Of a stretch of 64,000 nt of DNA, positions 45,157-56,698 are shown piece after piece; position 1 is the first letter of the stretch; each line of letters starts with the position of its first letter. The translations under genes were made by a program, and so were the position numbers. Location: assembly GCA_036346395.1 (NCBI GenBank), contig CM070601.1, positions 12,211,763 through 12,275,762 of the forward strand. The letters are read 5' to 3'. This stretch comes from Hsuehochloa calcarea. Taxonomy: Eukaryota; Streptophyta; Magnoliopsida; Poales; Poaceae. A model generated the notes under the pieces. That model ran no database searches. It worked only from the letters and a program-made list of their open reading frames with translations, and was not told where the DNA came from.

Positions 45157-47980
45157 TGAAGAATATATACCTACCATTATGAGTTAATAGAGTATTTTAG
45201 TGATTAATGATAAATCTATTTGTGAATACTAACACTTTAATTGTTATACTTATTGTTTAGTCTCAATTTGATGAAAATGTAAAAATCAAATAGGTATGCA
45301 TTCGACATCATATTCCTATATCTTGTTGCATTCCTCCAATCCAAAATATAGGTTGAACTCCATCAAAAGTCTAACTTAAATATGTGCATATACTCTTATT
45401 ACACATTCGTGTATGCACACATTTATAGAGAGTTCACTCTATATTTTGTTGTTTCATTACTATTTATCCATATATATTTAGGATCTTTACTTTGAAACAT
45501 ATCCATTAATTATATAAAACTTGTGTAGTTCATATATGCTCACATTGCTTGATATTCAATTATTTATAATTGTGATGGTTATAATCAATTACCAAAGAGG
45601 GAAAGATTAAAGTATCTTGACCCCACCATTATGAGTTAATGGGTAATTAATGACAATCACATTATGGAACTAACATTTTTCATGAGTTAGTGAAATAGGT
45701 TGAGTTCTATGATGATGATGACTTGGGATGACATCATAAGTTGATCGGCATCAAATCAAAGTTCAAGAAGAGGATGCATCATGTGTTGATGCGTATCAAG
45801 GTCACGAAGAGGAGATGATCATGAGTTGATCATCAAGTCAAGAAAAAACTCATAATGTGTTGATGAAGGGCAAGTGAAGAAGATCATCATGTGTTGATGA
45901 TATTCAAGTCAAGATTAGGGATGAAGGATATCATCATGTGTTGATAAGCATCAAGACAAGATCCAAAGTAAAGGAATCCATCATGTGTTGATAGAAGGCT
46001 CGTGAAGAATGCATCATGAGTTGATGCATATCCAAGTCAAGAACTTAGAGTAAAAAAAAAACCATCATGTGTTGATGGAAGTCAAGGATGCATAATCATG
46101 GGTTGATGCATATCAAGTCAAGAACCCGGACTTAAAGTAAAGATGTACATCATCAAGCTTCAAGTGAGTGTGCAAGGCAAAGCTATACTAGCTAGGGCTA
46201 AGGATGCATTCCTAGTCTTTACTGGTCTTGGTGTTTGGTTGGAGACCAGATTACTAGTATATGTTGCCGTACTATTAAGAGATCTTGTCTAGTAACTTGA
46301 GTCTCATCATGTGTTGATAGCTCAATCTCGCTTGGTCTAGCTCACCGTGGCATGATGCTATTATTTACGAATGTGTTTTACAAATAGTTGAGGCTCATGT
46401 GTCTAATCCTTGTAGCATGTGACTATACTTTGTAAATATATTTTGCAAATGGTTGAAACCCATGTACCTACTCCTTGTGGCATGATCTATGTTTGCAACT
46501 GTGTTTTGCAAATTGTTAGGGTTCATGCATTGCTTTGTTTTGAGTTTTTGGAAAACTGTTTTGAAATTTCAATATGACCTCAAGTATTGCGTGGTATTAC
46601 CGCAGGTTGGTAATACCAAAGTTTACATGGCGGTATGAATTTTCTAGAGAGTGTGTTTTCGGAAGGGTTTCTCGATATCCCAAAAATGGTATGACCGCAA
46701 GTGATGAGTGGTATGACCGCAAGTCGGTAATACCAAAATCTAGATTGGTGGTATATTTTTAACAAAGAGGTTGTCTTTGGGAGTTTTTCTTGAAACTTGA
46801 TAATCGGTATGATCGCATTTGAACGGCGGTACTACCTAATATAGATGGTGGTACGTAAATTACAGAGAACATGTTTTTGGAAGTTTTGATCTCCCTTGAG
46901 AATCGGTATGACCGCATGATCTGAGCGGTACTACCGGTGTGCGGTGCTACCGATATTTACTTGGCGGTACGACTTTTCCAGAGATGGTGTTTTTCTTGTG
47001 ATTTTTTATCCTTTGGAAATCGGTGATACAGATATAGCAGAGCGGTATTAACACAATACGGTAATACCGATTTGTAGTTGGCGGTAGTACAGTAACTTTT
47101 TCGTAACGGCTACATCCGACGCATTAAATGCACAACAGTCGACCGTTGATTCTCGATTGCGGTAGTACCCGTCCTGAATGGCGGTATTACTAGAAATCCT
47201 AATTTTTTTTCAGGAAGTTTGTTCCAACAGCTAATTTTTGTGGTGGGGGCTATATATACCCCCTTGTCCGGTTGTGAAACAACACTTTGCATTCTATTTC
47301 ATTCTATTGAGGTAGTGTGAGCTTCTTCTCTCAATTGTGCATGTGTTTCACCTTGTGTGCAAGGAGAGAGGTATCTAGTTGCATATGTTGCATCTAGAGT
47401 TGGATTTCGTATCCACTTGAGCTTGTGCATTTGTTGCACGTGGTGAGAGTCAAGCAGGAGGCTTGACTTATTACTCGTGGAGTTTGCCGACTTCTAGATG
47501 GCGTTGGAGGCGTCGTGTCCGGTGATCTCTTCAAAGAAGATTGTGAAGAGGCCCGGTGTGTTGTGAAGATTGGAGCACACTTACTCGGAGCGGGAAAGAG
47601 CTACGCTAGTGAAATTGAGGTGTTTGGCTTAATTCGTGGAGCCAATCCAATTTGGTTGGGCTTACCTCAACGTGGATTAGGGGAGACCGACAACTCTCCG
47701 AACACCATGGTAAAACATCATTATGTCACTGTGGTTTGTTCTCTAGTGATTTATTTTGTGCAATTTACATTCCTATAATTAAATTGCATACATGTCTTTG
47801 TGTATTTGCTATCATTGATATAGTCTTATATTGTTGGTACATTTAGTAAGACTAGTTGATTTAGACCTTAATTGTGTAAAATCGATTTGAATTTACTCTT
47901 CCGCATATAAACTTGGTTTTAGCCAAAATAATTTTAAAACCTCCTATTCACCCCCTCTAGTCGGCCTCCTCGATCTTACA
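45157..47980 (+). mobile_element. Solo Copia (Sirevirus-like) LTR, 2.8 kb, TSD GTCTC
   Basis: Begins TGAAGAATATATACC and ends CGATCTTACA, flanked by perfect GTCTC (45152-45156 and 47981-47985). Contents in order: a roughly 440-bp start segment that repeats its own beginning at about 45620; more than eight 'catcatgtgttgatg' units (45770-46320); about three tandem units with 'ttgcaaatggttgaaacccatg' (46340-46520); an array of CGGTA-N-TACCG palindromes (46590-47190); a TATATATA box at 47251-47258; and a transcribed leader. It has no internal region. It interrupts the Gypsy RT/RNase H frame. Confidence 0.85.
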
Positions 47981-47985
47981 GTCTC

Positions 47986-49686
47986 CCAGCTTGCATGAGT
48001 ACAGCTACAATCCCATATCCATTAGCATCAGTTTCTAGCCCAAATGGTTGACCAAATTTAGGTAGGGCTAATACTAGAGCCTTGATAAGAGATTCTTTGT
48101 TTTTTTTCTCAAATACTTGCTACTGCTCTGCGCCCCATTCGAATGCATTTTCCTTCAGGGCATTGAACATAGGTCTACAAATAATCCCAAAGTTTCTGAT
48201 GAATCTCCTATAGTATCCTACTAATCCTAGAAACCCCCTCAATTGAGTAATGTTCTCAGGTGATGGCTATCCTTTGACTACTAATATTTTTCCTAGGTCA
48301 GTTGCTACCCCTGACTGTTAATAATATGCCCAGATATTGTAGCTGACCAAACACACACTTACTCAATTTTGCATACAACTTATTCTCTCTCAACACCTCC
48401 AACACTAATTGCAGACGTCTTTGATGTTCTCCCAAACTAGTGCTATAGATGAGTATGTCATCAAAGAACACTAATACAAATTTTCTGAGAAATGTTGCTA
48501 GTATCTTATTCATGAGGGCTTGGAAAGTGGGTGGTGCATTTCTCAATCCAAAGGGCGTTACTAGAAATTCAAAATGGTCTGTATGTGCGCTGAAAGATGT
48601 TTTATAAACACCAGCTGGATGCATTCACACCTGGTGGTAACCAGACCTGAGATCCAGTTTGGAATAGCACATAGTTCCCTTCAATTCATCCAGTAGATCT
48701 TCAATGATTGGTATGTGATACTTGTTCTTGATAGTATTGGTATTTAGTTGCATGTAATCTATGCATAATCTCCAAGTTCCATCTTTCTTTTTCACTAGTA
48801 TGGCTGGGGAGGAGTGAGGACTAACATTAGATCTGGTTGTTTGTGTTCCCAATAACCGCTCCACCAATTCTTTCATTACATCTTTCTTATAATGAGGCAA
48901 TCTATAAGGTCTGATATTGATAGGTTTGGAGTTTGGTACCAGTGGTATAGCGTGATCACATTCCCTCTCACGGGGTAGTCCTTCTGGTGCTTGGAAAATA
49001 TCAGGGAACTTCTTAAGAATTTGTTCAATTTCTGTTGGTGTCTTCTGCAACTTCCCTCCAGTGCTCAGAACAAATTTAGAGTATATAACAACTCCAATCA
49101 CTCCCTTGTTCATCAGTTTGTCTAATTGCATTGCATTGATCACACAATCTTCTTGTGGTTATGTTTCATCTTCAAACTTAACATCTCTCATTCCCTTTTC
49201 GCAAATACAGAATTCTCTAGTCTTCAGACTGAGACTAACTAGGCTGTGTTCATAGATCCAATCACTCCCTAGTATAATGTCATACCCTTTTAGTTCTAAG
49301 AGTCTGAAATCAGTAATGATTTCTTCCCTTTGTATCTCATATGAACAATTCAGACACTGAGATTCAATTGTCAAGATATTTCCATTAGCCACAGCTACCT
49401 TGATTGGGCCATGGTTATTGATCTTGCATTGGGCCTTGAGAGCAATTGAGGATGTCATGAAGGTGACTGTACTCCCACTATCCACTAAAGTAATAGCATT
49501 GATCCTACCCATTTTTACCGTCAATGTGAATGTGCTTGCCTCAGAACTGGTTCCTAATAATGTATGCATAGAAACTTGCAATTCTTCCGCAGTCTCCTTT
49601 TGGTGATTTGGACTGCTAGGTGGAGTAGCAAACACCCCTTTTGGGTTCTCTTCACTTACATCATCATAAACTTCAACTGTAATCAA
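47986..49686 (-). pseudogene. Gypsy protease and reverse transcriptase
   Basis: The protease (49686-49159) contains ITLVDSGSTVTFM, with the catalytic D-S-G, and YDIILGSDWIYEH. RT (49143-48298) contains LPRERECDHAIPLVP, SSPAILVKKKDGTWRLCIDY, SKLDLRSGYHQV, then an in-frame TGA (48625-48627, probably CGA before), MHPAGVYKTSF, FLVTPFGLRNAP and the catalytic FFDDILIYS (about 48450). It continues to LVGYYRRFI and the RNase H start TDANGYGIVAVLMQ at about 48000. The frames are long and nearly clean, so this is less damaged than the other elements. Confidence 0.9.
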
Positions 49687-49689
49687 ATG

Positions 49690-51177
49690 GATTTGCTTCT
49701 GACATTTGCAGACTTTGTTGTGGCCAGGTACACATGGTTCATTGCACTTGAAGCATCTTCCCCCATGCCACTTGTTACCACTGTTTGCAATAGTCTTCTC
49801 GCTTGATTCTTTCTTAACTCATGCACTCTTCCATTTGGGTTGTGAACTTACCTAGTAACTCACTTTTGAACCTGCTCCTTGACTCCAATTTTGCACTTTC
49901 TTGTAGGTTTGAGTATTCTCATAGTTTCTAGCATGAGCATAAGCTTCCACCAGTGTACTAGGTTCTAGAGATTTCAAAGTAGTCTTAATGTAATTTTTTA
50001 GCCCTGATATGAAATAGTCGAGGAAATACCTCTCCTTTAGTGCAACAATGTTTCTCTTTGCTAATATCATCATATTTTCAAATTTATCAATGTATGCTTC
50101 CACTGTCCCTTCTTGATTTAAACCCCTAAAAGATTCAGTCACATCATATCTTGTTTCAGCAGCAAATCTCTTCTTGATCATGATACAAAATTGTTGCTGA
50201 GTTAATGGACCAGTGTCAATTTCATTACTATTGATCCATTGGTCGGCCTTCCCTGATAAATAAACTTCAGCTATTGATACCTTCTGTTCCTCTGGTGTCA
50301 TAGCTAACTCAAAGTATTTTTCAACCTTCCTAATCCATGCTTTAGGTCGCTCTCCATCAAACTTAGGGAATTCTAGTTTGGGTACTATGCTAAACTGTTG
50401 GTTGTACCGATTCCCATTCCTCGTAGAATTTGCAGGATACTGGTGCAGATTACAACACTAAACTTCAGGAGCTCTTGGCCAATGACAACCCCAGGGATGA
50501 TCATTTCATTTAATTGGGACAGTACCATTTGGTTGATATGGATTGAACTGAGGAGGCATGTAGGGAGGTACATACGGTGGATTAGAGCTGATGTATTGTG
50601 GGGCAAAAGTACCATTAGCCATAACCATGGGATACATACTCACTCCAAAAGTTCCATTGGGTAATTTCGGGTGACCACCAAAGGCTACCTGATCTTCTAT
50701 AGTGCAAGCTATTGTTGCATTCATAATAGGGGCACTACCTCCTACTGTAGTTGGCATGACAAAATGAATGGGTGGAATACTATGAGCTATGTTACCTGCA
50801 CCTGTGTGGGGAGTGAATGAATGCGCACTGCTGGGTGTTGCATAAGGATGTCCTGCTGGAGTAGATAGTCTAGGCTCTTGGCCACTACTCGCCTGACCGG
50901 CATCTCCTTCCAAGACTGCCATGTTACTTGCTGCTTCTCTGGCCTCATTCTTGCCCATCATGGTCTTGAGCATCTCCATTACTACATCCAGTTTTGCTGA
51001 GTTCCCCTGGACTTGCTCCTGGAATTTACCCATCTGGATCTGAACACTAGCTAAGTTTCCTTCGATCTGTTGCTGCATACGCGCCATTTCCTTCTTCATC
51101 TCTTCTATGCCGCTCATCATGGCCCATCCAGTCTCTTCGTCAGCAGATCTACCCCCTTTTGACATCCTGGGCACCAC
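49690..51177 (-). pseudogene. Gypsy gag with zinc knuckle
   Basis: The most likely start is MSKGGRSADEETGW (Met at about 51165). A coiled coil follows (EEMKKEMARMQQQIEGN), then a Pro/Asn-rich linker to a stop near 50506. After a frame change the Retrotrans_gag core runs 50301-49852: VYLSGKADQWINS, FAAETRYDVTESFRGLNQ, VEAYIDKFENMM, ERYFLDYFISGLK. The knuckle CFKCNEPCVPGH lies at about 49760-49725, just before the protease frame. Confidence 0.85.
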
Positions 51178-51384
51178 AGTTGATGACTATCCCACAGCTT
51201 AAGGAATTTTACAGGAAGAAATCGAAGATCCTCCAAACCCTCACTGCTAGATTCAGAACTGAATTTCTTCTCAACAGATCTGAGCCTTCTCGAGCTAGCT
51301 CAGGAATTTTAGCAAGGAAACTAGTTCCTCGACTCTTACTACCGAGGAACCACTCAAAATCTGCAAGCTACCGAGGATCATAGT

Positions 51385-51396
51385 GCTCTTGTACCA
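51385..51396 (-). other. Primer binding site of the minus-strand Gypsy element
   Basis: On the minus strand TGGTACAAGAGC, one substitution from the initiator-Met-type TGGTATCAGAGC, four bases after the LTR end. Confidence 0.6.
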
Positions 51397-51400
51397 AAGA

Positions 51401-51544
51401 TGCCAGGACCCAAGGTTCAAGCCTGAAATCTACTGCAATTTATGTAGTAATTTGGGGATTTTCCAGTGGCAGTCGAAACTAAAAGCAATGGACCAAAGAG
51501 TAAAATAAATGCACATAGAACTAGGGTTTTTCATTCATGATATG
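51401..51544 (-). repeat. 5' LTR of the minus-strand Gypsy element, 3' portion
   Basis: Minus-strand end GGGTCCTGGCA. It is interrupted at 51544/51545 by the gag-only Gypsy element; the rest of the LTR is at 59598-59757. Confidence 0.6.
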
Positions 51545-54466
51545 TGTAACATCCCGTTTTTGAAAAAGGATTCAAAATCAAAACTTTGATTCCAATTCAA
51601 ATCCAAAACTTGGTTTCCAGTTCAAAACTTCAAATTGCAAAATCAAAACTTCAAAAAAATCTCTAACCCTAACCCTAATCTAGCCTAAACCCTAGCCACT
51701 TACCTCGCGGGCCCGGCCCGCCAGTTCCTCGGCGCCTCCGCAAGCCGGTCCCCGCGCTTCAGCCGCCCGCCTCGATGCCGCGCCGCGCCACACACGCCGC
51801 TGGCTTGCCGTCCGTCCGTCGCCGCCTCGCCTCGCGCGTCGCCTCCGGACCCTTCTCCCTCCTCCACGCGCGCGCTGCGCGCTTTCTTCTCCCGCTCCGT
51901 CCCCCCGCGCGCGGCTTTCTCGCCTCGGCTATAAAAGCCGAGCCTTGGCCTCCTCCTCCTTTTCCTCCCATCATGCTTTCTTCTCCCTCCGCTCGTCGTT
52001 GCCGCCGCCCGCTCCGCGCCGAGCTCGCCGCTCGTCTTCTTGGCCCGGCGCCTCCTCCGCCGCCTCGTCGTTGCCCTCGCCTCGCCTCGGCCTCGCCTCC
52101 GTCGCCGCGCCTCTTCGTCTCGACTCCGCCTCGCTTGGCTCCGCTCCTTCCTTGCCGTGCCGTCGCCGTGCGCTTCCGCCGCATCGCCTCTCTCTCTCTC
52201 CTCGCTTTCTCCGCGCGTCGGAAGATTTAAGCGACGCGGCCGACGTCGCCGTTTTAACCAGCGCCCGCCGGCCGACAGTGGGGCCGCCGTCTGTCTTGCG
52301 TGACGAGTGGGCCCCAGTGTCATTGTCTTGCGTCGCCCGAAGCGTGGACTCGGTCCACGAGCACGATGCCGTGGATCGAGCCACACACGACACGTGTCGG
52401 CGCGTGGGTTTTTCCGGATTTTTAGATTTTCTGTTTAACTGTAAAATCGTTTTAAAGTTTCAAAAATTCATATCTTTTTCTGTATAACTCCAAAAATTGT
52501 GAAACCAATTTCTAAAATTTTCTAAAATCGAGATCTTTCTATTGGTACTGGTCTTGTTTATTTTGGAGTTCACATTTTATTTAGTTGGTATTTATTTGCT
52601 CTCTTTGCCGTTGTGTCTTTTCCGGTACTTTCGACCGATTAGGATTCGACGACGCCGGAGACCTCCCCTTCGACCAAGCTCAAGATTTCCAGGACCCCTC
52701 CGCCTTGAACCAAGGCGAGTCAATGCTTTGATCATTCCGAACCTACATTTTTGCAAACTATGTTTATTTAAAATAGCAAAGTTGCATGCTTTAATTTTGT
52801 AAACAATGATATGTTAAAGCTTAAGGTAGTTAAATACCCATTTGTTGAGTAATTACTTATTAAGCCATCCTTTGATAAATTGAATCCAGTATTCCTTGTC
52901 ACCCTAGTAATTATATGGTAATACTAGTATAGGTTGTACTTAAGCGACATGCTAGTCTTGCTTAAGTACCGGGACAATAAATGTCCCGATCATCATCCTT
53001 TAAACATGAAAAATAGTTTTGGGCAGTCATTGGATGTAAGATGACTGGTGTGTTGCGTTAATTGGTTTTCCTTCCCAAAACCCTAATAACTTGTTTATTC
53101 TTCTGCAGGCGGATGGTATGAGGAATGGGATGTTGATGGGTGCTAATGTAGCCAGAGGAACGTGGTTAACTTTGAAATGAACCGCCGGATAACCTTAAGG
53201 ACTTAATCTTGTCATGACCTCCTGTGTAAAACAAGTACAACCGCAAGTCTGCAAATTGCAACTTGGCTTAGTAAATGTAACAAATCTTGGAAGTCATCTC
53301 ATCGGTGGTCGAGCAAGATAGTGCAAGTAGTGGATTCGATCCAGCTTGAATGGGACACCAAAGGAAGGGTGAAGTCGCCAGCTACGCAAGTCGTGGTGGC
53401 AGACATCCCGCACAACTTATGGGACCCACCGCAAGTGGGGTTAGCCCATACTAGTGAGATGACGGAAGAGGCAAGATACATTGAAGCGTTCTCGTGACGA
53501 TCGCTCAACTACATGACTAAGGAATCATGTGGAGTAACGAGTATGATTATCTCTTGTGGGTACAGTGTACAACCTCTGCAGAGTCTAAATGTGTTTAAGC
53601 AATAGCGCCTTGGTCAAAGGCGGACATGGGAACTTAACCCGAGTTAGTTCTATTTCAAAAATCTTTGTGGGTGGAATGGAAATGTGTTGGGCTCATCTAG
53701 CCCTTGTTTTGAATTCTCTGGGTAGCCTTATCCGTTGTTGATAATCGGTGGACGTAACCACTATCAAAAATTAAGCATAAGGTGGAGGTAGCCTTATTGT
53801 TATTTAATATTGCACTTAATCTCTTTAAATGAAAATGCAATCTGTTAAAAATGCTATGTCATAGGACTTTGTAATTATGGTAATTTAAAATGTTGCTTTA
53901 GCAAATAAAAGAACCTGAGCCATCCTTGTTAAGCCTTGCATGTATACTATTGCATCTTGTGTGTTGGCTCATGAGCACGGTAGTTGTGCTCACTCGCTCC
54001 TCCCCAAACCCTCCAGATGATGCGGAGCAAGGAGACTACGCGTACTACGAGGAACCAGATGCCTGAAGACCCTGGAGTTCTTGAAGCGTAGCTTAGTTCG
54101 TAGTTGTTCTAGTCTCGCCCCAGTCTAGCTGACTCCGCTGGTACCTAGGTGCGTCCTATATTGTCTGAGTTTTCGGGTAATATCGGACGTACACAGGTTT
54201 CCCCAGTCACTTGCCTGTGGAGAGATGAGCTCCACCCTCCCTTTGTTTCATTTGCTTTTGTGTAATGTAATCCATTTGGCACAGTGGCCCTTATGTAAAC
54301 GACCGACGTGGTCTATGTCACTCTGATGTTTGTTTAATTAAATATCTTAAATTCGCGCCTTGTATGATGTGATTCAGCAATGAGTCTGTGAGTGCTACCT
54401 ACTGATCCAGGGAGTAGCACAGTAATGTTCACAGAGGATCCGGGATTTGAAAATCCGGGTCCGACA
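51545..54466 (+). repeat. 5' LTR of the gag-only Gypsy element
   Basis: A very GC-rich U3 (51700-52400) with overlapping spurious ORFs on both strands. The TATA box sits in a hairpin at 51924-51942. The downstream part is AT-rich. It ends in a short inverted repeat, GGATCCGGGATTT/AAATCCGGGTCC-like. Confidence 0.93.
51924..51942 (+). promoter_or_regulatory. TATA box inside a perfect 7-bp hairpin
   Basis: CTCGGCTATAAAAGCCGAG: stem CTCGGCT/AGCCGAG, loop ATAAA. Conserved in the other LTR at 57072-57090. Confidence 0.8.
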
Positions 54467-54470
54467 GAGC

Positions 54471-54482
54471 TGGTATCAGAGC
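54471..54482 (+). other. Primer binding site
   Basis: TGGTATCAGAGC, four bases after the LTR end. The exact initiator-Met-type site. Confidence 0.9.
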
Positions 54483-54675
54483 ATTTGACTGTAGGATCTT
54501 TAGTTAGACTGGTCGAGCCTAAGGACTTGAGTCCTATTTTCAAAACTTATGAAAAGCTTTGGAAAAATATATTGTATTTATTGCTCTTACTCATCTATCT
54601 TAGTTCCTTACTTCCCCTGATTTCACTTGAGTTTGTACTCAGTCTGATTCCCTCGTCTGTTTCAAAAATTTGTAG

Positions 54676-55065
54676 ATGGCAGCCCCGTCGTCCGATGCCC
54701 CATGGGACTTTTGCTCTCATGAAGAAGGCGGAGTTGAATTCGTGGATATTCTCCACCAATTCATGCACCACTTGGATTACCTCATAAGCCTATCTTGAGG
54801 TCGAAAGACTCAAACCCTGGACCAAGAGTCGTGGACCATGGAAGTTTTCCTCTATGCCCGAGAGGGTGAGTTCATCGCTCACACCTTCAGACCCGAGACC
54901 TCCAAGAGCAGTTGTTCTGAAGCAGTCCAAGACACAGCACGCTTCGCCTTCAACCGTCTGAGCCAGATGCACCTAGATCTTCTGCGAGAAGCGCCCTTCT
55001 ACTACTACCTGCCTCTCCAGGAAGGAGAGACCGATCCCGAAGTCTTCGTCGTCATGTGGGAGTAG
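54676..55065 (+). pseudogene. Upstream ORF (orf0-like) before gag
   Basis: ATG at 54676 (MAAPSSDAPWDFCSHEEGG). One in-frame TGA at 54796-54798 splits an otherwise open frame of 129 codons plus the final stop at 55065. The second part reads WTMEVFLYAREGEFIAHTF, SEAVQDTARFAFNRLSQMH and YYYLPLQEGE. An ORF in this place before gag is known for some rice Gypsy elements; its role is unknown. The surviving length and the single stop suggest it was under selection in the source element. Confidence 0.65.
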
Positions 55066-55358
55066 TTAGCTTAGTTTAGCTAGCAGTGCTTGCTGTAGCA
55101 GTCTTTTGGTTGCAAGCACTCTTTGTTTCCTTCTTTTGTAGACGATGTGTGTGTATCTTGTGTCGTGACTTAGCATAGCCTATATGCTGTGTTTTCTGGA
55201 GTCATGTAACACCTAACCCCTTAATATAATGCAGCCATTCTAGGCTTTGTATTGTACTTGATCGATTTTCCTTGGTTGGTTTGAATTTCTTTTGGTTGTG
55301 CTCTAGAGGGCTAGTACCCCTCATATACCCCGTGTTCTTATCTTCAGCTGTTCTTCAG

Positions 55359-56640
55359 ATGCCTCCGAGAAGAGCCGCCGCCCGATCAGTGGAGCCTTTG
55401 CAACCGTAGAGGCGAGGTCGTGGCATTGGTCTGGTCGTGGCCAGGGACAAGATCTGCCGCCACCACCGCCAGCCAACCCCTCCATGGCTCAAGTGATGTT
55501 TCAGCAGACGCAGATTCTCCAGCCCCGCTCGCCAAGTCAGTGGTGACAAGAGCCGCACTTCAAGTGGCGATTTCCTCCGTACGAGGCCTCTCACGTTTGC
55601 CTTCGCAAATGAGCCCCTGGAAGCAGAAGATTGGCTCAGGGACACGGAAAAGAAGCTTCGTCTCGCCCGTTGCTCAGAGGAGGACAAGGTAGACTTTGCC
55701 GCCCACCAACTGCATGGAGCCGCCGCTGCCTGGTGGGAAAACTACCTCGCTGCTCGAGGTGGTGATGGCTCAGTGGAAGAAGAAGGAGAAGAAGCAGCAG
55801 CCTCGGTAACCGGTAACCAACCCAACCCCGCTCTCGATGAAGAAATGGCTGAGTTACCTCAAGAAGAAGCTGAACCCGCTTGGCAGACCATTCCTTGGGC
55901 GGAATTCAAGACCGCCTTCAGAGCAAACTTCGTACCAGCAGGTACCATGAGGTTGAAGAAAAACGAGTTCAGAGCTCTCAAGCAGGGCCAGCTGTCAGTG
56001 AACGAGTATTTGACCAGATTCAACCAACTTGCCCGCTATGCCCCCAATGACATAGCAGTGGAGGAAGAGAAGATCGATCGCTTTGTGGAAGGCATGCGTG
56101 AAGATATGAGAGGTCAGCTCATCCTTCATGACTTCCCCAGCTTCCATCACTTGGTCAACAAGGCCATAGTGCTGGAAAATGAGAAAAAGACTGCGGAAGT
56201 GAGCCACAAAAGGAAGATGGCATATCAAGGGCCACAAAGCAACTTTCCGCAAAGATCGCTTTTGAGGGCTCGTCTTTTAGGCGCTTGCCGCCCGTCACCA
56301 AGAGTTCCATTTCAAACTCCAACCGGCGCGATCGCAACCCGCGTCGGTGAAAGTGTTTCCGCGCTTCTCACTCCGTTGGACAGCCTGCAGCAGCCAATCC
56401 GATAGCTCATCTTCGTTGTTTCAACTGTGGAGAAAAAGGACATTTCGCCAACAGTGCCTCAACGATCACCCGGTGAGGTTCAACTTCAAAACCACACCAA
56501 CTCGAGGCGGACTTGATTGCAAGTAAGAGTCGTCAAACCTCGCAAGCATCAAGAGTCGTTTCCATGCCAAGCCAAAACCGAGGTCATGTCAACCTTGTCA
56601 CCGTCGAAGAAGCCCCAACAACCGGAGTAATAAGAGGTAC
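55359..56640 (+). pseudogene. Gag of the gag-only Gypsy element
   Basis: Starts MPPRRAAARSVEPLQP at 55359; the RG-rich and PPPP linker then contains a stop and a frame change. The core continues with ANEPLEAEDWL.DTEKKL, HQLHGAAAAWWENYLAA and, in the long frame 55773-56405, TIPWAEFKTAFRANFVP, FRALKQGQLSVNEYLTRFNQ, VEGMREDMRGQLILHDF. The knuckle at about 56415-56460 reads CFNCGEKGHFANS and lacks its last Cys because of a frame change. The tail GHVNLVTVEEAP...GVIRGT is what normally precedes the protease; the sequence then jumps to the polypurine region. Confidence 0.85.
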
Positions 56641-56659
56641 GCCCTGTCTCGTTTGGGTA

Positions 56660-56698
56660 GCCAATCTCGGTCGAGATTCCGTTTAAGGAGGTAGGTTT
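56660..56698 (+). other. Polypurine tract region
   Basis: Purine-rich AAGGAGGTAGG at about 56685-56695, directly before the 3' LTR start. Confidence 0.5.

Noticed and set aside
51663..51692. Telomere-like CTAACCCTAACCCTAATC in the Gypsy LTR (also at 56813)
   Set aside because: The unit is CCCTAA with irregular continuation, not the plant CCCTAAA array, and it belongs to the LTR at the same relative place in both copies.
51700..52487. Long overlapping ORFs on both strands (and 56842-57530)
   Set aside because: They lie in the GC-rich U3 of the LTRs, are Arg/Ala/Gly low-complexity, and shift frame between the two LTR copies.
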